From Deltaproteobacteria bacterium (lineage in GTDB: Bacteria; Myxococcota_A; UBA9160; JAFDDA01): a DNA stretch of 38,018 nucleotides. Below are positions 29,299 to 37,134 of the stretch, one piece after another. The position numbers and the translations under genes were made by a program. Location of the stretch: positions 1 through 38,018 of the forward strand of contig JAFDDA010000022.1 of the NCBI GenBank assembly GCA_019311105.1, read 5' to 3'. The notes under the pieces were generated by a model that made no database searches, was not told the origin of the DNA, and worked only from the letters and a program-made list of their open reading frames with translations. Within the stretch, counting starts at the first letter, position 1. Every line of letters begins with the position of its first letter.

Positions 29299-31116
29299 TT
29301 GAACCCCTATCTGCTGCTCCCACTCACCGCCTGTGTGGCTTCTGCCATGCTGACGATCGCTGTGCTGGGGCGCGATGGCACGCATCGGGCGAGCTGGATT
29401 GCGGCCGGCCTGACCGCAGGCGCGGCAGTGTGGTCGTTCTGCGAGGTGCTCTGGAACGGTGCGAGCGATCCGGAAACGGTGCTCTGGCTGGTGAAGTTCT
29501 CGTCGGTTGGGTGGGTCGCCATGGGGCCGTTGGGGCTCCAGCTCTTCATCGAACTCACCGGGCGCAAGCAGCCGCGCGTCATGCCCTTCCTGTACGCGAC
29601 CTCGGCCGGCTTCCTCGCAGTGACGCTCGGGACCGATTGGCTCCACACGGGCGTGATGCGAACGAGCTGGGGCTGGGGCTACGAGTTCGGCCCGGCCTAT
29701 CCGGCCTTCTGGGCATTCACCACGACGTGTCTGTGCGCTGGCCTCGCCATCGCCGTGGAACACTTTCGGCGCACCCCCTCCCCGGCCGAGCGTTCCCAGG
29801 CCGGCTGGATCATCGTGGGCGTGATGGTGCCGCTGCTCATGGCGTCCCTCACCGATGGCATCCTGCCGATGCTTCACGTCCAGGTGCCGCGTCTCGGGAC
29901 TGCCTCGTTCACCATCCTCGGCGCCACCGTTTTCTGGAGCTTCTATCGCTACGGCTACACGGCGCTGGCGCCGGGCCTCTTCGCACGGGAGATCCTCGAC
30001 ACACTGCCCGACGGCGTCGCACTGCTGCGTCTCGATGGACGCGTTCGCAGCTGCAACCCCGGCCTCGCCGTCCTCGTCGACGTGCCCGCGGAGAGCATGG
30101 AGGGCGTTTCCATGGGGACGCTCTTACTCGGCATCGAGCTGAACCCGCTCGAACCCGCCGTGAACCACGCCTGCCTGCTTCGCCGCCGCTCGGGGGAGGT
30201 GCTGCCGGTGGCGGTGTCGACCTCGTTGCTGCGCGACAAGCAGGATTCGCCCATCGGACTCGTGCTCGCGATCTCCGACCAACGCGAGGTCACGGCTCTC
30301 CGACAGCGGCTCGTGACCTCCGGCCGCATGGCCGCCGTAGGTGAGTTGGCCGCGGGCGTGGCCCATGAGATCAACAACCCCATCGCCTTCGTGCGCGCGA
30401 ACCTCGGCGCACTCGGCTCCCTGCTCGGCAAGCTCGAACACGAGCCCGACGCCGAGGCCCTGGCGGAGGGGCGCGAGCTCGTCGAAGAGAGCCTCGACGG
30501 CGTCGACCGCGTGTCGGCCATCGTGCGGGACGTCCGCGGCTTCGCCCACCAGGGAAGCGGGCAGCGCGACGCCGTGGAGCTGCCGAAACTGCTCGACTCC
30601 GTGCTGCGCGTCGCCGCGCCCCAGCTACGCCAGAGCGGCCGCGTCGAGCGCGACTATGGCCCGGTGCCCCTGGTTCGCGCCGCGTCCCAGGAACTCCAGC
30701 AGGTCTTTCTCAACCTCATCATGAATGCGAGCCAGGCCATCGAGCACGGCGGGTGGATTGGCGTCTCGACACGCACCGAGGGCGACGTGGCCATCGTCGA
30801 AGTCGAAGACGACGGCCCCGGCATCCCCGAGGACGTGGTCGAGCGGATCTTCGACCCGTTCTTCACGACCAAGCCCGTGGGTCAGGGCTGCGGCCTCGGC
30901 CTCGCCATCTCGTACCAGATCGTGCGCAACCACGATGGCGACCTTTCCGTGCGCACCCGGCCCGGAAAGGGGACTTGCTTCGAGGTTCGGCTGCCCGCCG
31001 ATGGCGCCGCGCCGGTTCAGTCGCCCTCTTCAGACGAGGCCGGCCGGCCTTCGAGCAGCAACTCGGTCAGCCAGGGGTCCAACCTCAAGTCCGGCGACGC
31101 GCGCAACGGCTCATAG
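29299..31116 (+). CDS. Sensor histidine kinase with 7TM N-terminal domain and PAS
   Basis: The 605-residue protein starts at a TTG with a strong ribosome-binding site. Residues 4-225 hold seven hydrophobic helices of the 7TM histidine kinase N-terminal type (FCEVLWNGASDPETVLWLVKF, WLHTGVM). A PAS domain (about 230-335) begins EILDTLPDGVALLRLDGRVRSCNPG, with MGTLLLG and a C-terminal LVLAISDQREV. The HisKA part has MAAVGELAAGVAHEINNPI with the phosphorylated His356, and the ATP-binding part has VFLNLIMNASQAI, VEDDGPGIPED, FDPFFTTKPVGQGCGLGLAI. It belongs to the class that has its own kinase but no receiver; no response regulator gene is adjacent, so it is an orphan. The last 34 or so residues are unstructured and are antisense to the antiporter gene, with 100 bases of overlap. 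Confidence 0.92.
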   Translation: MNPYLLLPLTACVASAMLTIAVLGRDGTHRASWIAAGLTAGAAVWSFCEVLWNGASDPETVLWLVKFSSVGWVAMGPLGLQLFIELTGRKQPRVMPFLYATSAGFLAVTLGTDWLHTGVMRTSWGWGYEFGPAYPAFWAFTTTCLCAGLAIAVEHFRRTPSPAERSQAGWIIVGVMVPLLMASLTDGILPMLHVQVPRLGTASFTILGATVFWSFYRYGYTALAPGLFAREILDTLPDGVALLRLDGRVRSCNPGLAVLVDVPAESMEGVSMGTLLLGIELNPLEPAVNHACLLRRRSGEVLPVAVSTSLLRDKQDSPIGLVLAISDQREVTALRQRLVTSGRMAAVGELAAGVAHEINNPIAFVRANLGALGSLLGKLEHEPDAEALAEGRELVEESLDGVDRVSAIVRDVRGFAHQGSGQRDAVELPKLLDSVLRVAAPQLRQSGRVERDYGPVPLVRAASQELQQVFLNLIMNASQAIEHGGWIGVSTRTEGDVAIVEVEDDGPGIPEDVVERIFDPFFTTKPVGQGCGLGLAISYQIVRNHDGDLSVRTRPGKGTCFEVRLPADGAAPVQSPSSDEAGRPSSSNSVSQGSNLKSGDARNGS

Positions 31117-32786
31117 CCCTCTTCGCGCAGGGCCTCGGCAAAGGCCGACAACGCCGAGTCCGCGATCCCAAAACTGCGCAACGCCTTCAAGCCGAGATCG
31201 ATGGTCGACTCGAACTCGTCGGCCACCACACCCTGGGCGCCGGCGGCGAAGAGTGCATCCGCCTCCAGGATGTATCGCGTGCGGGCCAGGACGGGCGTGT
31301 TCGGAGCGATGCCGCGGACGGCGCGCACAACCTGGTGGGTCGCATGGGCATCGCTGATCGCGACGATCACGAGCCGAGCCGTCCCCACCGACACCCGCTC
31401 GAGCAGCGGCACCCGCGTGGCATCGCCGAAGACGATGGGCTCGCCCTGGTCACCGACCTCGCGAACCGTGCGGACATTCGTTTCGATGGCGACATACTCG
31501 ATGTCGATGGCCCGAAGGATGCGTGCGAGCGATCGCCCTGCGAGACCGAAACCCACGAGAACGACATGGCCGCCGGCGCGCGGAGCGCCCCGACGCTCGC
31601 CCGTCGGCAGCTTGTCGGAGCCCGCCGCGAGCGCGCTCGCGATGCGCGGCCCCGCGGCGAGCAGGAACGGCGTCGCCAGCAAGGTCAGCACCGACCCTGC
31701 CAAGAAGACCTGCTCGACGTCGGCATCGAGCAACCCGGCCTGGCCCGCCGCAGCGGCGAGCACGAACGAGAATTCTCCGGTCTGGGCGAGGGCGAGCCCC
31801 GCCAGAACGGCGACCCGCACGCCCAAGCGCAGCAGCCCCAACACGAGCAGGAAGACGAGCCCCGCCTTCAGCCCGACCACACCGGCGACATAGGCCATCA
31901 CCTCCGGCCCCTGGGCCCAGGCCGCGGCCGGGTCGAAGAGCATCCCCACCGCCGTGAAGAAGAGGCCGAGCAGCACGCCGCGCAGCGACACGACCTCGGC
32001 GAAGAGCTGGTGGGCGTAGGGCGAGCTCGCCGTCACGAGCCCGGCGACGAAGGCGCCCACGGCGAGCGTCAGGCCGACCTCCTGCGCCAGGAACGCCGAC
32101 CCCACCACCACCAGCAGCGCGAGCAGGCTGAAGAGATCCTTCGAGGGCTGGCGCGCCACGCGATCGAGGAGCCAGGGCAGCGCGAAGTAGGCGACGCCGC
32201 CGAACAGGACGAGGGTCGCACCGGCCTTTGCGAGGGACGCGACGAAGACCGAGGGCGCTGTCGCGACGTCGTTCGCCAGCAGCGGCACGGCCAATAGGAA
32301 CGGCACGATGCAGAGGTCCTGGAAGAGCAGGATCCCCACCGCGACCTGGCCCTGTGGCGCGTCGATCGCACCCTGGTCCGCGAGCAGGCGGATCACGAGA
32401 GCCGTGCTCGACATGGCGACGAGCGCGCCAACCACGAGTGCCGTCTCGCCCCGCATCCCGGACGCGCTCGCGATCCACGCGACCACCCCCACCGTCAGCG
32501 TGACCTGCAGCCCGCCGGCCAGGAACGCCTCGCGCCAAAGCCCGCGAAGCCGCTCGACCGGAAGCTCCAGCCCGATCTCGAACAGCAGGAACACCACGCC
32601 GAACTCGGCGAGGTCGCGTACGCGGTCGGAGTCCTGGATCAAGCCGAGGCCGCCCGGCCCGACCAGCGCGCCCGTGAGCAGGAACCCCGTGACCGCAGGC
32701 AAGCCAAGCCGCTCGAAGACCGCCACACCGACGGCCGCCACCGCGATCAGGATCAGGAGCTGCGGAAGCAGATCCCCTTCGCCCAC
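31017..32786 (-). CDS. KefB/KefC-type monovalent cation:proton antiporter (CPA2)
   Basis: The 589-residue protein starts at GTG 32786 after AGGGGG. It has about twelve N-terminal helices: LPAVTGFLLTGALVGPGGLGLI, VRDLAEFGVVFLLFEIGLEL, then ALVAMSSTALVIRLLADQGAI and GILLFQDLCIVPFLLAVPLL, where the Asp of FQD is the CPA2 transport residue. The C-terminus (about 405-520) is a TrkA-N domain: HVVLVGFGLAGRSLARILRAIDIEYVAIE, with GxGxxG as GFGLAG, and VIVAISDAHATHQVVRAVR. KefC-type proteins efflux K+ in exchange for protons, controlled by nucleotide and glutathione adducts; the activating small subunit (KefF/G) is not nearby. The gene ends 100 bases inside the kinase gene on the other strand. Confidence 0.92.
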   Translation of the reverse strand: MGEGDLLPQLLILIAVAAVGVAVFERLGLPAVTGFLLTGALVGPGGLGLIQDSDRVRDLAEFGVVFLLFEIGLELPVERLRGLWREAFLAGGLQVTLTVGVVAWIASASGMRGETALVVGALVAMSSTALVIRLLADQGAIDAPQGQVAVGILLFQDLCIVPFLLAVPLLANDVATAPSVFVASLAKAGATLVLFGGVAYFALPWLLDRVARQPSKDLFSLLALLVVVGSAFLAQEVGLTLAVGAFVAGLVTASSPYAHQLFAEVVSLRGVLLGLFFTAVGMLFDPAAAWAQGPEVMAYVAGVVGLKAGLVFLLVLGLLRLGVRVAVLAGLALAQTGEFSFVLAAAAGQAGLLDADVEQVFLAGSVLTLLATPFLLAAGPRIASALAAGSDKLPTGERRGAPRAGGHVVLVGFGLAGRSLARILRAIDIEYVAIETNVRTVREVGDQGEPIVFGDATRVPLLERVSVGTARLVIVAISDAHATHQVVRAVRGIAPNTPVLARTRYILEADALFAAGAQGVVADEFESTIDLGLKALRSFGIADSALSAFAEALREEGYEPLRASPDLRLDPWLTELLLEGRPASSEEGD

Positions 32787-32857
32787 GTCATCCCCCTGAC
32801 AGGGAACCTAGCGACCCAGGGCGACGAAGGGCCCCACTCAGCACACGGGGAAAGGGC

Positions 32858-32877
32858 AGCGGTCCGCGAGGGCCGCT
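32858..32877 (-). terminator. Hairpin downstream of the TetR gene
   Basis: AGCGGTCC-GCGA-GGGCCGCT forms an 8-bp stem with one G-T pair, six bases past the stop codon of the TetR gene. A CCCTTTCCCC stretch follows on the minus strand. It may end TetR transcription before the antiporter gene. Confidence 0.5.
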
Positions 32878-32885
32878 AGCCGCTC
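32872..32885. repeat. 7-bp tandem duplication touching the TetR stop
   Basis: GCCGCTA and GCCGCTC lie back to back; the second includes two bases of the stop codon. Six of seven bases match, which on its own could be chance. Confidence 0.35.
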
Positions 32886-33489
32886 AGGCCTGCGCGGAGG
32901 CTCGCAGCTTCGCTTCGACGAGCGGGACCAGCCAGCGAAAGAGGAAGGCGCGCAGCTCATCCTGGCTCCGTTCGGGGCCGGGGTCGGCAAGGAAGCTGTT
33001 CAGGAGTCGCAGCAGGATCTCGGCGAGTTCGTCGCGCTCTCGTGCATCGAGGCTGAAGGATCCACCGCTCAGCGCGAGAATCTCTTCCTGAACGAAGGCG
33101 AGCCTGAGGGCGGAGGAGACGGCGAGGAAGTCTCCGGACTCCATGAGGGCTCGGAGATGAGCATCCTTCGGGATCTCGTCGATCGCGAGCACCAGCGTCT
33201 CGACCATTCGCTCGGCCACGCCTTCCTGTTGCTGCAGCACGCGTTCGCGCATGCGCTCGAGAAAGCCACCGCTCGCCAGCACCGCAGCCGAGTTGAAGAG
33301 GTCTTCGGCGTCCGCGAAGTAGCGGTAGACGGTCTGGCGAGTCACGCCGGCGGCACTCGCCACGTCCGAGAGGCCGACCTTCGAGAGCCCGAAACGCTCG
33401 ATGCAGTCGCGCGTCACGTCGAGCAGGACGCGGCGAGCCTCGGCCTCGGATTTGGGCGCGTTGCCGTTCCAGGCTTTCCTTCGTTGCAC
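32884..33489 (-). CDS. TetR-family transcriptional regulator
   Basis: The start chosen is GTG 33489, preceded by GAGGAA (33497-33502), giving 201 residues. An upstream ATG at 33546 would give 220, but lies inside the palindrome and has no ribosome-binding site. The N-terminal DNA-binding domain runs RRVLLDVTRDCIERFGLSKVGLSDVASAAGVTRQTVYRYFADAEDLF, with the usual TetR helix-turn-helix. The remainder is a helical ligand and dimerisation domain (MVETLVLAIDEIPKDAHLRALMESGDF) of unknown ligand. It is divergent from an acyl-CoA-dehydrogenase-fold enzyme with a clear operator between the two, so it most likely represses both promoters and is released by a substrate of that enzyme. The ligand class is unpredictable; a steroid or aromatic compound is only one possibility. 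Confidence 0.9.
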   Translation of the reverse strand: MQRRKAWNGNAPKSEAEARRVLLDVTRDCIERFGLSKVGLSDVASAAGVTRQTVYRYFADAEDLFNSAAVLASGGFLERMRERVLQQQEGVAERMVETLVLAIDEIPKDAHLRALMESGDFLAVSSALRLAFVQEEILALSGGSFSLDARERDELAEILLRLLNSFLADPGPERSQDELRAFLFRWLVPLVEAKLRASAQA

Positions 33490-33496
33490 GACTCGA

Positions 33497-33502
33497 TTCC
33501 TC
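33497..33502 (-). promoter_or_regulatory. Ribosome-binding site that sets the TetR start
   Basis: The minus strand reads GAGGAA, seven bases before GTG 33489. No comparable site lies before ATG 33546. Confidence 0.65.
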
Positions 33503-33540
33503 GCGGCCGCGGAAGCCTCTGGCCGTTGACTTTCGCCAGG

Positions 33541-33578
33541 AATCATACATCATACATACTTCGTATTCATGTATGATT
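33541..33578. promoter_or_regulatory. TetR operator: 10-bp inverted repeat plus an internal second repeat
   Basis: AATCATACAT (33541-33550) and ATGTATGATT (33569-33578) are perfect inverted copies with an 18-bp spacer. A second CATACAT at 33551-33557 pairs with ATGTATG at 33569-33575, so the right arm can form alternative sites with either left copy; ATAC-TTC-GTAT lies between. The stretch is AT-rich in a GC-rich region, divergently placed between the TetR and enzyme genes. It probably binds two TetR dimers or one in alternative registers. It overlaps the proposed promoters. Confidence 0.8.
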
Positions 33579-33612
33579 ACGTTCCGCAGAGAGCGGCCCC
33601 CACCCTCCCACC

Positions 33613-33617
33613 AGGAG
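33613..33617 (+). promoter_or_regulatory. Ribosome-binding site that sets the monooxygenase start
   Basis: AGGAG lies five bases before GTG 33623. The in-frame ATG at 33569 is inside the operator arm and lacks such a site. Confidence 0.7.
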
Positions 33618-33622
33618 ACCCC

Positions 33623-34786
33623 GTGCCCGACCCCACCCTGATTCAAGCTGCCCGCGACCTGCGCGAACTCATCGAATCCGAAGCCGACGAGATCGAAACG
33701 AGTTGCACCCTCACCAAGCCCGTCGTCGATGCCGTCGAGAAGGCCGGGCTCTTCCTCCTGAGCACACCAAAGGAGGTCGGTGGCCTCGAGGCGGACGTCG
33801 ATACGGTCATCGCGGTCTGCGAGGAGCTCTCCTACGCCGATGGCTCCACGGGTTGGGCAGTCGGCCAGAACACGATCACGGGCTCGTACCTCTCCTACAT
33901 CGATCCCGCCCACGCAAAGGCCTTCGCGGCCATGGGCGCCGGCGCCGGACACTTTGCGCCCCTCGGCGTCGCCCACGAAGAAGACGGGGGGTACCGCGTC
34001 TCCGGGAGCTGGCAGTTTGCGACTGGCTCCCGGCATGCCGGATACATGGGCGGCGGCGCGGTCATCATGCGCGATGGGTTACCCGCACCGATGGGCGAAG
34101 ACGGAAAGCTACCGCTGGTCGGCTTCTTCGTGCCCGCCGAGGTCGCGGTGATGAAGGGCAACTGGGACACGATGGGGCTGCGCGGAACCGGGAGCTTCGA
34201 CTACGAGATCCCGGAGACCTTCGTCGAGGAAGGCGCGACCTGGATCATCAACATGGGATATGCGCCGCACCAGAGTGGCGGCGCGGCCTTCGCCCTCGGC
34301 CCCCAGGCCTTTGGCAGCATTGGCACGTCGGCCTGGGCGCTCGGAGTCGCTGCTCGCGCCCTCCACGAGATCGCAGAGATCGCCAAAGCGGGCCGAACTC
34401 GACTCGGGTCTCTGCCGCTTCGCGACCAGGAAGAGTTCCAACGCGACTTCGGGTTTCATCAAACGGCCGTCGATGCAGCGCGCATCCAGATCTCGACCAT
34501 CTACAACCGAGCCGTCGAGCTCATCGACAGCGGGGCGTCGGATGAGGACTGCGCAGACGCCGTTCGCCAGTCGAAGGCGCACGCCAACTACCTCGTCAAG
34601 CATGTCACCAAGTCCGCCGTAGCCTTCGCGTGGGAAGCGTCGGGCAGCGCGGGCATGCGCAATCCGAGCCGGCTCCAGCGATGCTTCCGCGACATCCACA
34701 TCGGCGCAGGCCATCAGGTATTCGACGACCGGGGATATCGCGAGGCCGCAAAGACGGCGCTCGGCCTCGAACCGCTACCCTTCTAG
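33623..34786 (+). CDS. Acyl-CoA-dehydrogenase-fold flavin monooxygenase
   Basis: The 387-residue protein has the N-terminal helical domain (LIQAARDLRELIESEADEIETSCTLTKPVVDAVEKAGLFLLSTPKEVGG), a beta domain with VSGSWQFATGSRHAGYMGGGAVI and VPAEVAVMKGNWDTMGLRGTGSFDYEI, and a C-terminal four-helix domain of the Acyl-CoA_dh_2 type ending GSAGMRNPSRLQRCFRDIHIGAGHQVF. This combination is that of reduced-flavin-dependent monooxygenases (HsaA, HpaB/C2-, DszC-like), which hydroxylate aromatic or steroid rings with FMNH2 from a partner reductase, rather than that of true acyl-CoA dehydrogenases, because the catalytic Glu segment is not recognised. A reductase partner is not adjacent. GTG 33623 follows the TetR operator. 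The unrecognised membrane protein gene starts 68 bases downstream. Confidence 0.85.
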   Translation: MPDPTLIQAARDLRELIESEADEIETSCTLTKPVVDAVEKAGLFLLSTPKEVGGLEADVDTVIAVCEELSYADGSTGWAVGQNTITGSYLSYIDPAHAKAFAAMGAGAGHFAPLGVAHEEDGGYRVSGSWQFATGSRHAGYMGGGAVIMRDGLPAPMGEDGKLPLVGFFVPAEVAVMKGNWDTMGLRGTGSFDYEIPETFVEEGATWIINMGYAPHQSGGAAFALGPQAFGSIGTSAWALGVAARALHEIAEIAKAGRTRLGSLPLRDQEEFQRDFGFHQTAVDAARIQISTIYNRAVELIDSGASDEDCADAVRQSKAHANYLVKHVTKSAVAFAWEASGSAGMRNPSRLQRCFRDIHIGAGHQVFDDRGYREAAKTALGLEPLPF

Positions 34787-34854
34787 CTGCTGGTTGCCAG
34801 TCGCCGTAGCGGCACACCCAACACCGAAGATCGAGCCCCAGGAGCCAGCCGACA

Positions 34855-35853
34855 ATGGGCGAACCCATTTCCTACGCGATGCGAAACACGGAGGCGCTGG
34901 GCAACTGGCTGAACTTCAACGCGCCGAGCGAGCTCTTGGATTGGAGCTTCCTCGCAATCGAGTTCATCCTCCTGGTCGGGACGATCTGCGCGGTTCTCCA
35001 TGCGATCCGCCACCACAAGGAAAGCGGAAACTACTCCGCCCTCCTCACCCTGCTCGGCGCCTTCGGCTACGGATTGCTGTGCGACATCGCGTCGTACTAC
35101 ACGGTGGAGAGCTTCTGGCACGGCGAGTTCTCGGTCATGTTGGTCTACAACCGGCTGCCGCTCTACATCGCCCTCTTCTACCCGGTCGTCCTCTACCACA
35201 TCTGCATGACGATGCGTCGATATGGGTTCTCGCGCAGCGTGGAGACCATCAGCACGGCCTTCTATGCGGGGATCCTGTACATGATCTTCGACAACCTGGG
35301 CCCCATGCTCAATTGGTGGATCTGGGATCGCGCCGACCCCACGACCTGGCCCTACCTCAATGCCGTACCCGTCACCAGCTACTTCTGGTGGTTCTCGTTC
35401 ACGGGTGCATTCGCGTTGGTGAGCCGAATCGTCTGTTGGGACTGGGTCGAGCAGGGAAGAAGCCCGAGGGTGATCGGCGCAGGCGTCGCCCTCATCCCGA
35501 TTCTCGTGTGCGTCGCCGGGGCGGGGCTCTTCGTTCCCTACAACCTGCTGGCCTACAACGGCATGATCCCCCAGGCGGCCACGCTCTATGCGGCCGTGCT
35601 CGGCCTGTCCGGGTTGACCTTCGTGCTCCACTTCAGGAAGCCCACGGCCCCCCGCGATCGCTTGCTGATGATCTTCCCGCTCGTCTACGTCGTCGGCCTT
35701 CTCTTCATCTACATCGCCAAGTTCGAGATCTACTTCTCCGTCGACGCGAATGGCCTTTCAGCGGAAGGGCTGGCGGTCGGGAACCTGATCGTCGCCGTGG
35801 TCGCGATCATCGCCACCACGACGGTCACCCTGCTTTCGCATCCGAGCGACTAG
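34855..35853 (+). CDS. Unrecognised polytopic membrane protein
   Basis: I do not recognise this family. The 332-residue protein has no signal peptide and eight or nine hydrophobic helices, among them SFLAIEFILLVGTICAVLHAI, YSALLTLLGAFGYGLLCDIA, LYIALFYPVVLYHICMTM, FYAGILYMIFDN, SYFWWFSFTGAFALVSRI, GAGVALIPILVCVAGAGLFV, ATLYAAVLGLSGLTFVL, LLMIFPLVYVVGLLFIYIA and LIVAVVAIIATTTVTLL. Loops carry conserved-looking Trp and acidic residues, for example WWIWDRADPTTWPYLNAVPVTSYFWW and YYTVESFWHGEF, which suggest a heme-, carotenoid- or lipid-binding core. It probably shares the promoter of the upstream monooxygenase and the TetR control, so a role in uptake or processing of the same compound is possible. 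Confidence 0.75.
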   Translation: MGEPISYAMRNTEALGNWLNFNAPSELLDWSFLAIEFILLVGTICAVLHAIRHHKESGNYSALLTLLGAFGYGLLCDIASYYTVESFWHGEFSVMLVYNRLPLYIALFYPVVLYHICMTMRRYGFSRSVETISTAFYAGILYMIFDNLGPMLNWWIWDRADPTTWPYLNAVPVTSYFWWFSFTGAFALVSRIVCWDWVEQGRSPRVIGAGVALIPILVCVAGAGLFVPYNLLAYNGMIPQAATLYAAVLGLSGLTFVLHFRKPTAPRDRLLMIFPLVYVVGLLFIYIAKFEIYFSVDANGLSAEGLAVGNLIVAVVAIIATTTVTLLSHPSD

Positions 35854-35906
35854 GCGCGAACTCCGCGCCCCCGTTTCGATCTCGCGCGTTTCGCAGGGCA
35901 GCGAGG

Positions 35907-36317
35907 TCATTCCGAGGGCAGGGCTACGCGGGCGGAGCCTTCCACCGCCCGGGTGCCGTCGGTCTTCTCGAGCCAGACCTCGCACTCGGCGAAGGTCTCG
36001 GAGCCCTCGCGCTCGATGGCGTGCACGACGCCCCGAGCGACGACCGTCTCCTCCTCGAAGACCGCGCCGGGGAACCCCACCCTCAGCCGGCGGATGCTGC
36101 CGGGCCCGGCCCAGGCCATCAGCATGTTCGCCACGTAACTCACGTTGATCGGGCTCTGGTTGATCGTGCGCGGGCCTGCGCCGCGGGCAGCCACGTAGTC
36201 CCGATCCCAGTGGACCGGGTTCGGGTCGCGCAGGATCGCTGCCACGGTCCGCATGCGCTCGGCCGTGACGCGCTCCATCGTCCAGCTCGGGATCTCGTCC
36301 CCCGGCTTGGCCATCAC
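35907..36317 (-). CDS. MaoC-type hotdog dehydratase (second half of a split pair)
   Basis: The 136-residue protein is a single hotdog fold with AAILRDPNPVHWDRDYVA, the MaoC hydratase motif in which Asp and His form the catalytic dyad, followed by TINQSPINVSYVANMLMAWAG and RRLRVGFPGAVFEEETVVARGVV. Such domains hydrate enoyl-CoA. GTG 36317 overlaps the upstream stop (GTGA); an ATG one codon later at 36314 is also possible. The two hotdog genes are coupled and together match the usual two-domain (FAS1-like plus MaoC) hydratase of lipid or steroid side-chain degradation, so the proteins probably act as a heterodimer. Confidence 0.86.
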   Translation of the reverse strand: MMAKPGDEIPSWTMERVTAERMRTVAAILRDPNPVHWDRDYVAARGAGPRTINQSPINVSYVANMLMAWAGPGSIRRLRVGFPGAVFEEETVVARGVVHAIEREGSETFAECEVWLEKTDGTRAVEGSARVALPSE

Positions 36318-36760
36318 GCCTCGAGCCTCCAGAAGTGCCAGCGGAAGCTCGCTCGCGCCGCGCGTGTGCCCGCCTCGTCGAACAGTTCGATGCGATAGGT
36401 GAGGGAGTCGACGACCGCGCCCGCCTCGCCCGCCGGCCGGCGCGCGTGCTCGGTGATGCCGCCGCGCGCGGTGTAGGCCACGTCCTCCCGCAGGGGCGCG
36501 AAGTACTCCCAGTCGTAGTAGTCGATGGTGACGGACGAGTCCGAGCCGGCCTGGGCCAGCTCGAAGAGCTCGGCGATGGTGGTGCCCGCGCCCGCGATCG
36601 GGACGTGGAAGAGATGGGCCGGGTGGGCGAGGCCTTCGGGCAGCGGCGCGCTGCCCGTCGCCTCGGTGAGCAGGAAGTTCTCCCAGTGCGCGATCCGATA
36701 GGTCCCGCCCGGGAAGGCGTGGCCCACCAGGGCCGCGATCGCTGCTTCGGGGGGAACCAT
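36314..36760 (-). CDS. FAS1-like hotdog dehydratase subunit (first half of a split pair)
   Basis: The 148-residue protein has a hotdog fold with HLFHVPIAGAGTTIAELFELAQAG, SSVTIDYYDWEYFAPLREDVAYTARGGITEHARR, and YRIELFDEAGTRAARASFRWHFWRLEA, which matches the N-terminal hotdog domain of two-domain MaoC hydratases; it lacks the DxNxxH dyad of its downstream partner. It is therefore likely the non-catalytic half that shapes the substrate pocket. The order (FAS1-like then MaoC) is the same as in fused proteins. The ribosome-binding site before ATG 36760 is weak. Confidence 0.82.
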   Translation of the reverse strand: MVPPEAAIAALVGHAFPGGTYRIAHWENFLLTEATGSAPLPEGLAHPAHLFHVPIAGAGTTIAELFELAQAGSDSSVTIDYYDWEYFAPLREDVAYTARGGITEHARRPAGEAGAVVDSLTYRIELFDEAGTRAARASFRWHFWRLEA

Positions 36761-36834
36761 CGGCCGGATGCTACGAATCTGAGCCCGGCGGTGCCAGGCT
36801 CGGATTCTTCAAGCGGGGTGAGGAGGGCGGGTGT

Positions 36835-37134
36835 TCAGCCGGCGAGCCGGTCGAACATCGCCTCGGGTGCCTCGACGGATGAGGCCACGATCTCGCGGGT
36901 CCGGGTCGCGAGCCCTTCGCAGACGGACTCGGCATCCTGGACGCCCAGGCTCCCGAGCTCTCCGGGGAGCACGCGGCGCAGCACCACCGAGACCTGCTCG
37001 GGCGTTACCGTGGCCGGCTTCAGCCCCGCTTCACGGAGTGTGATGCGCACGGTGCCCCGAGCCTCGGGCTGCCCCAGCGAGGTGGCGGCTTCGAGCTCGC
37101 GGCACAGCCATTCGAATGCAACAGAATCGGCCAT
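36835..37134 (-). CDS. Small unrecognised protein (99 residues)
   Basis: No family is recognised. The 99-residue protein is soluble and mostly helical (WLCRELEAATSLGQPEARGTVRITLREAGLKPATVTPEQVSVVLRRVLPGELGSLGV), with an acidic helix at the end (DAESVCEGLATRTREIVASSVEAPEAMFDRL). The ATG overlaps the stop of the upstream membrane protein (ATGA at 37131-37134 as read on the minus strand), so translation is coupled and it probably acts with that protein. A longer frame to 37806 exists but is a shadow of the membrane protein gene. Confidence 0.7.
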   Translation of the reverse strand: MADSVAFEWLCRELEAATSLGQPEARGTVRITLREAGLKPATVTPEQVSVVLRRVLPGELGSLGVQDAESVCEGLATRTREIVASSVEAPEAMFDRLAG

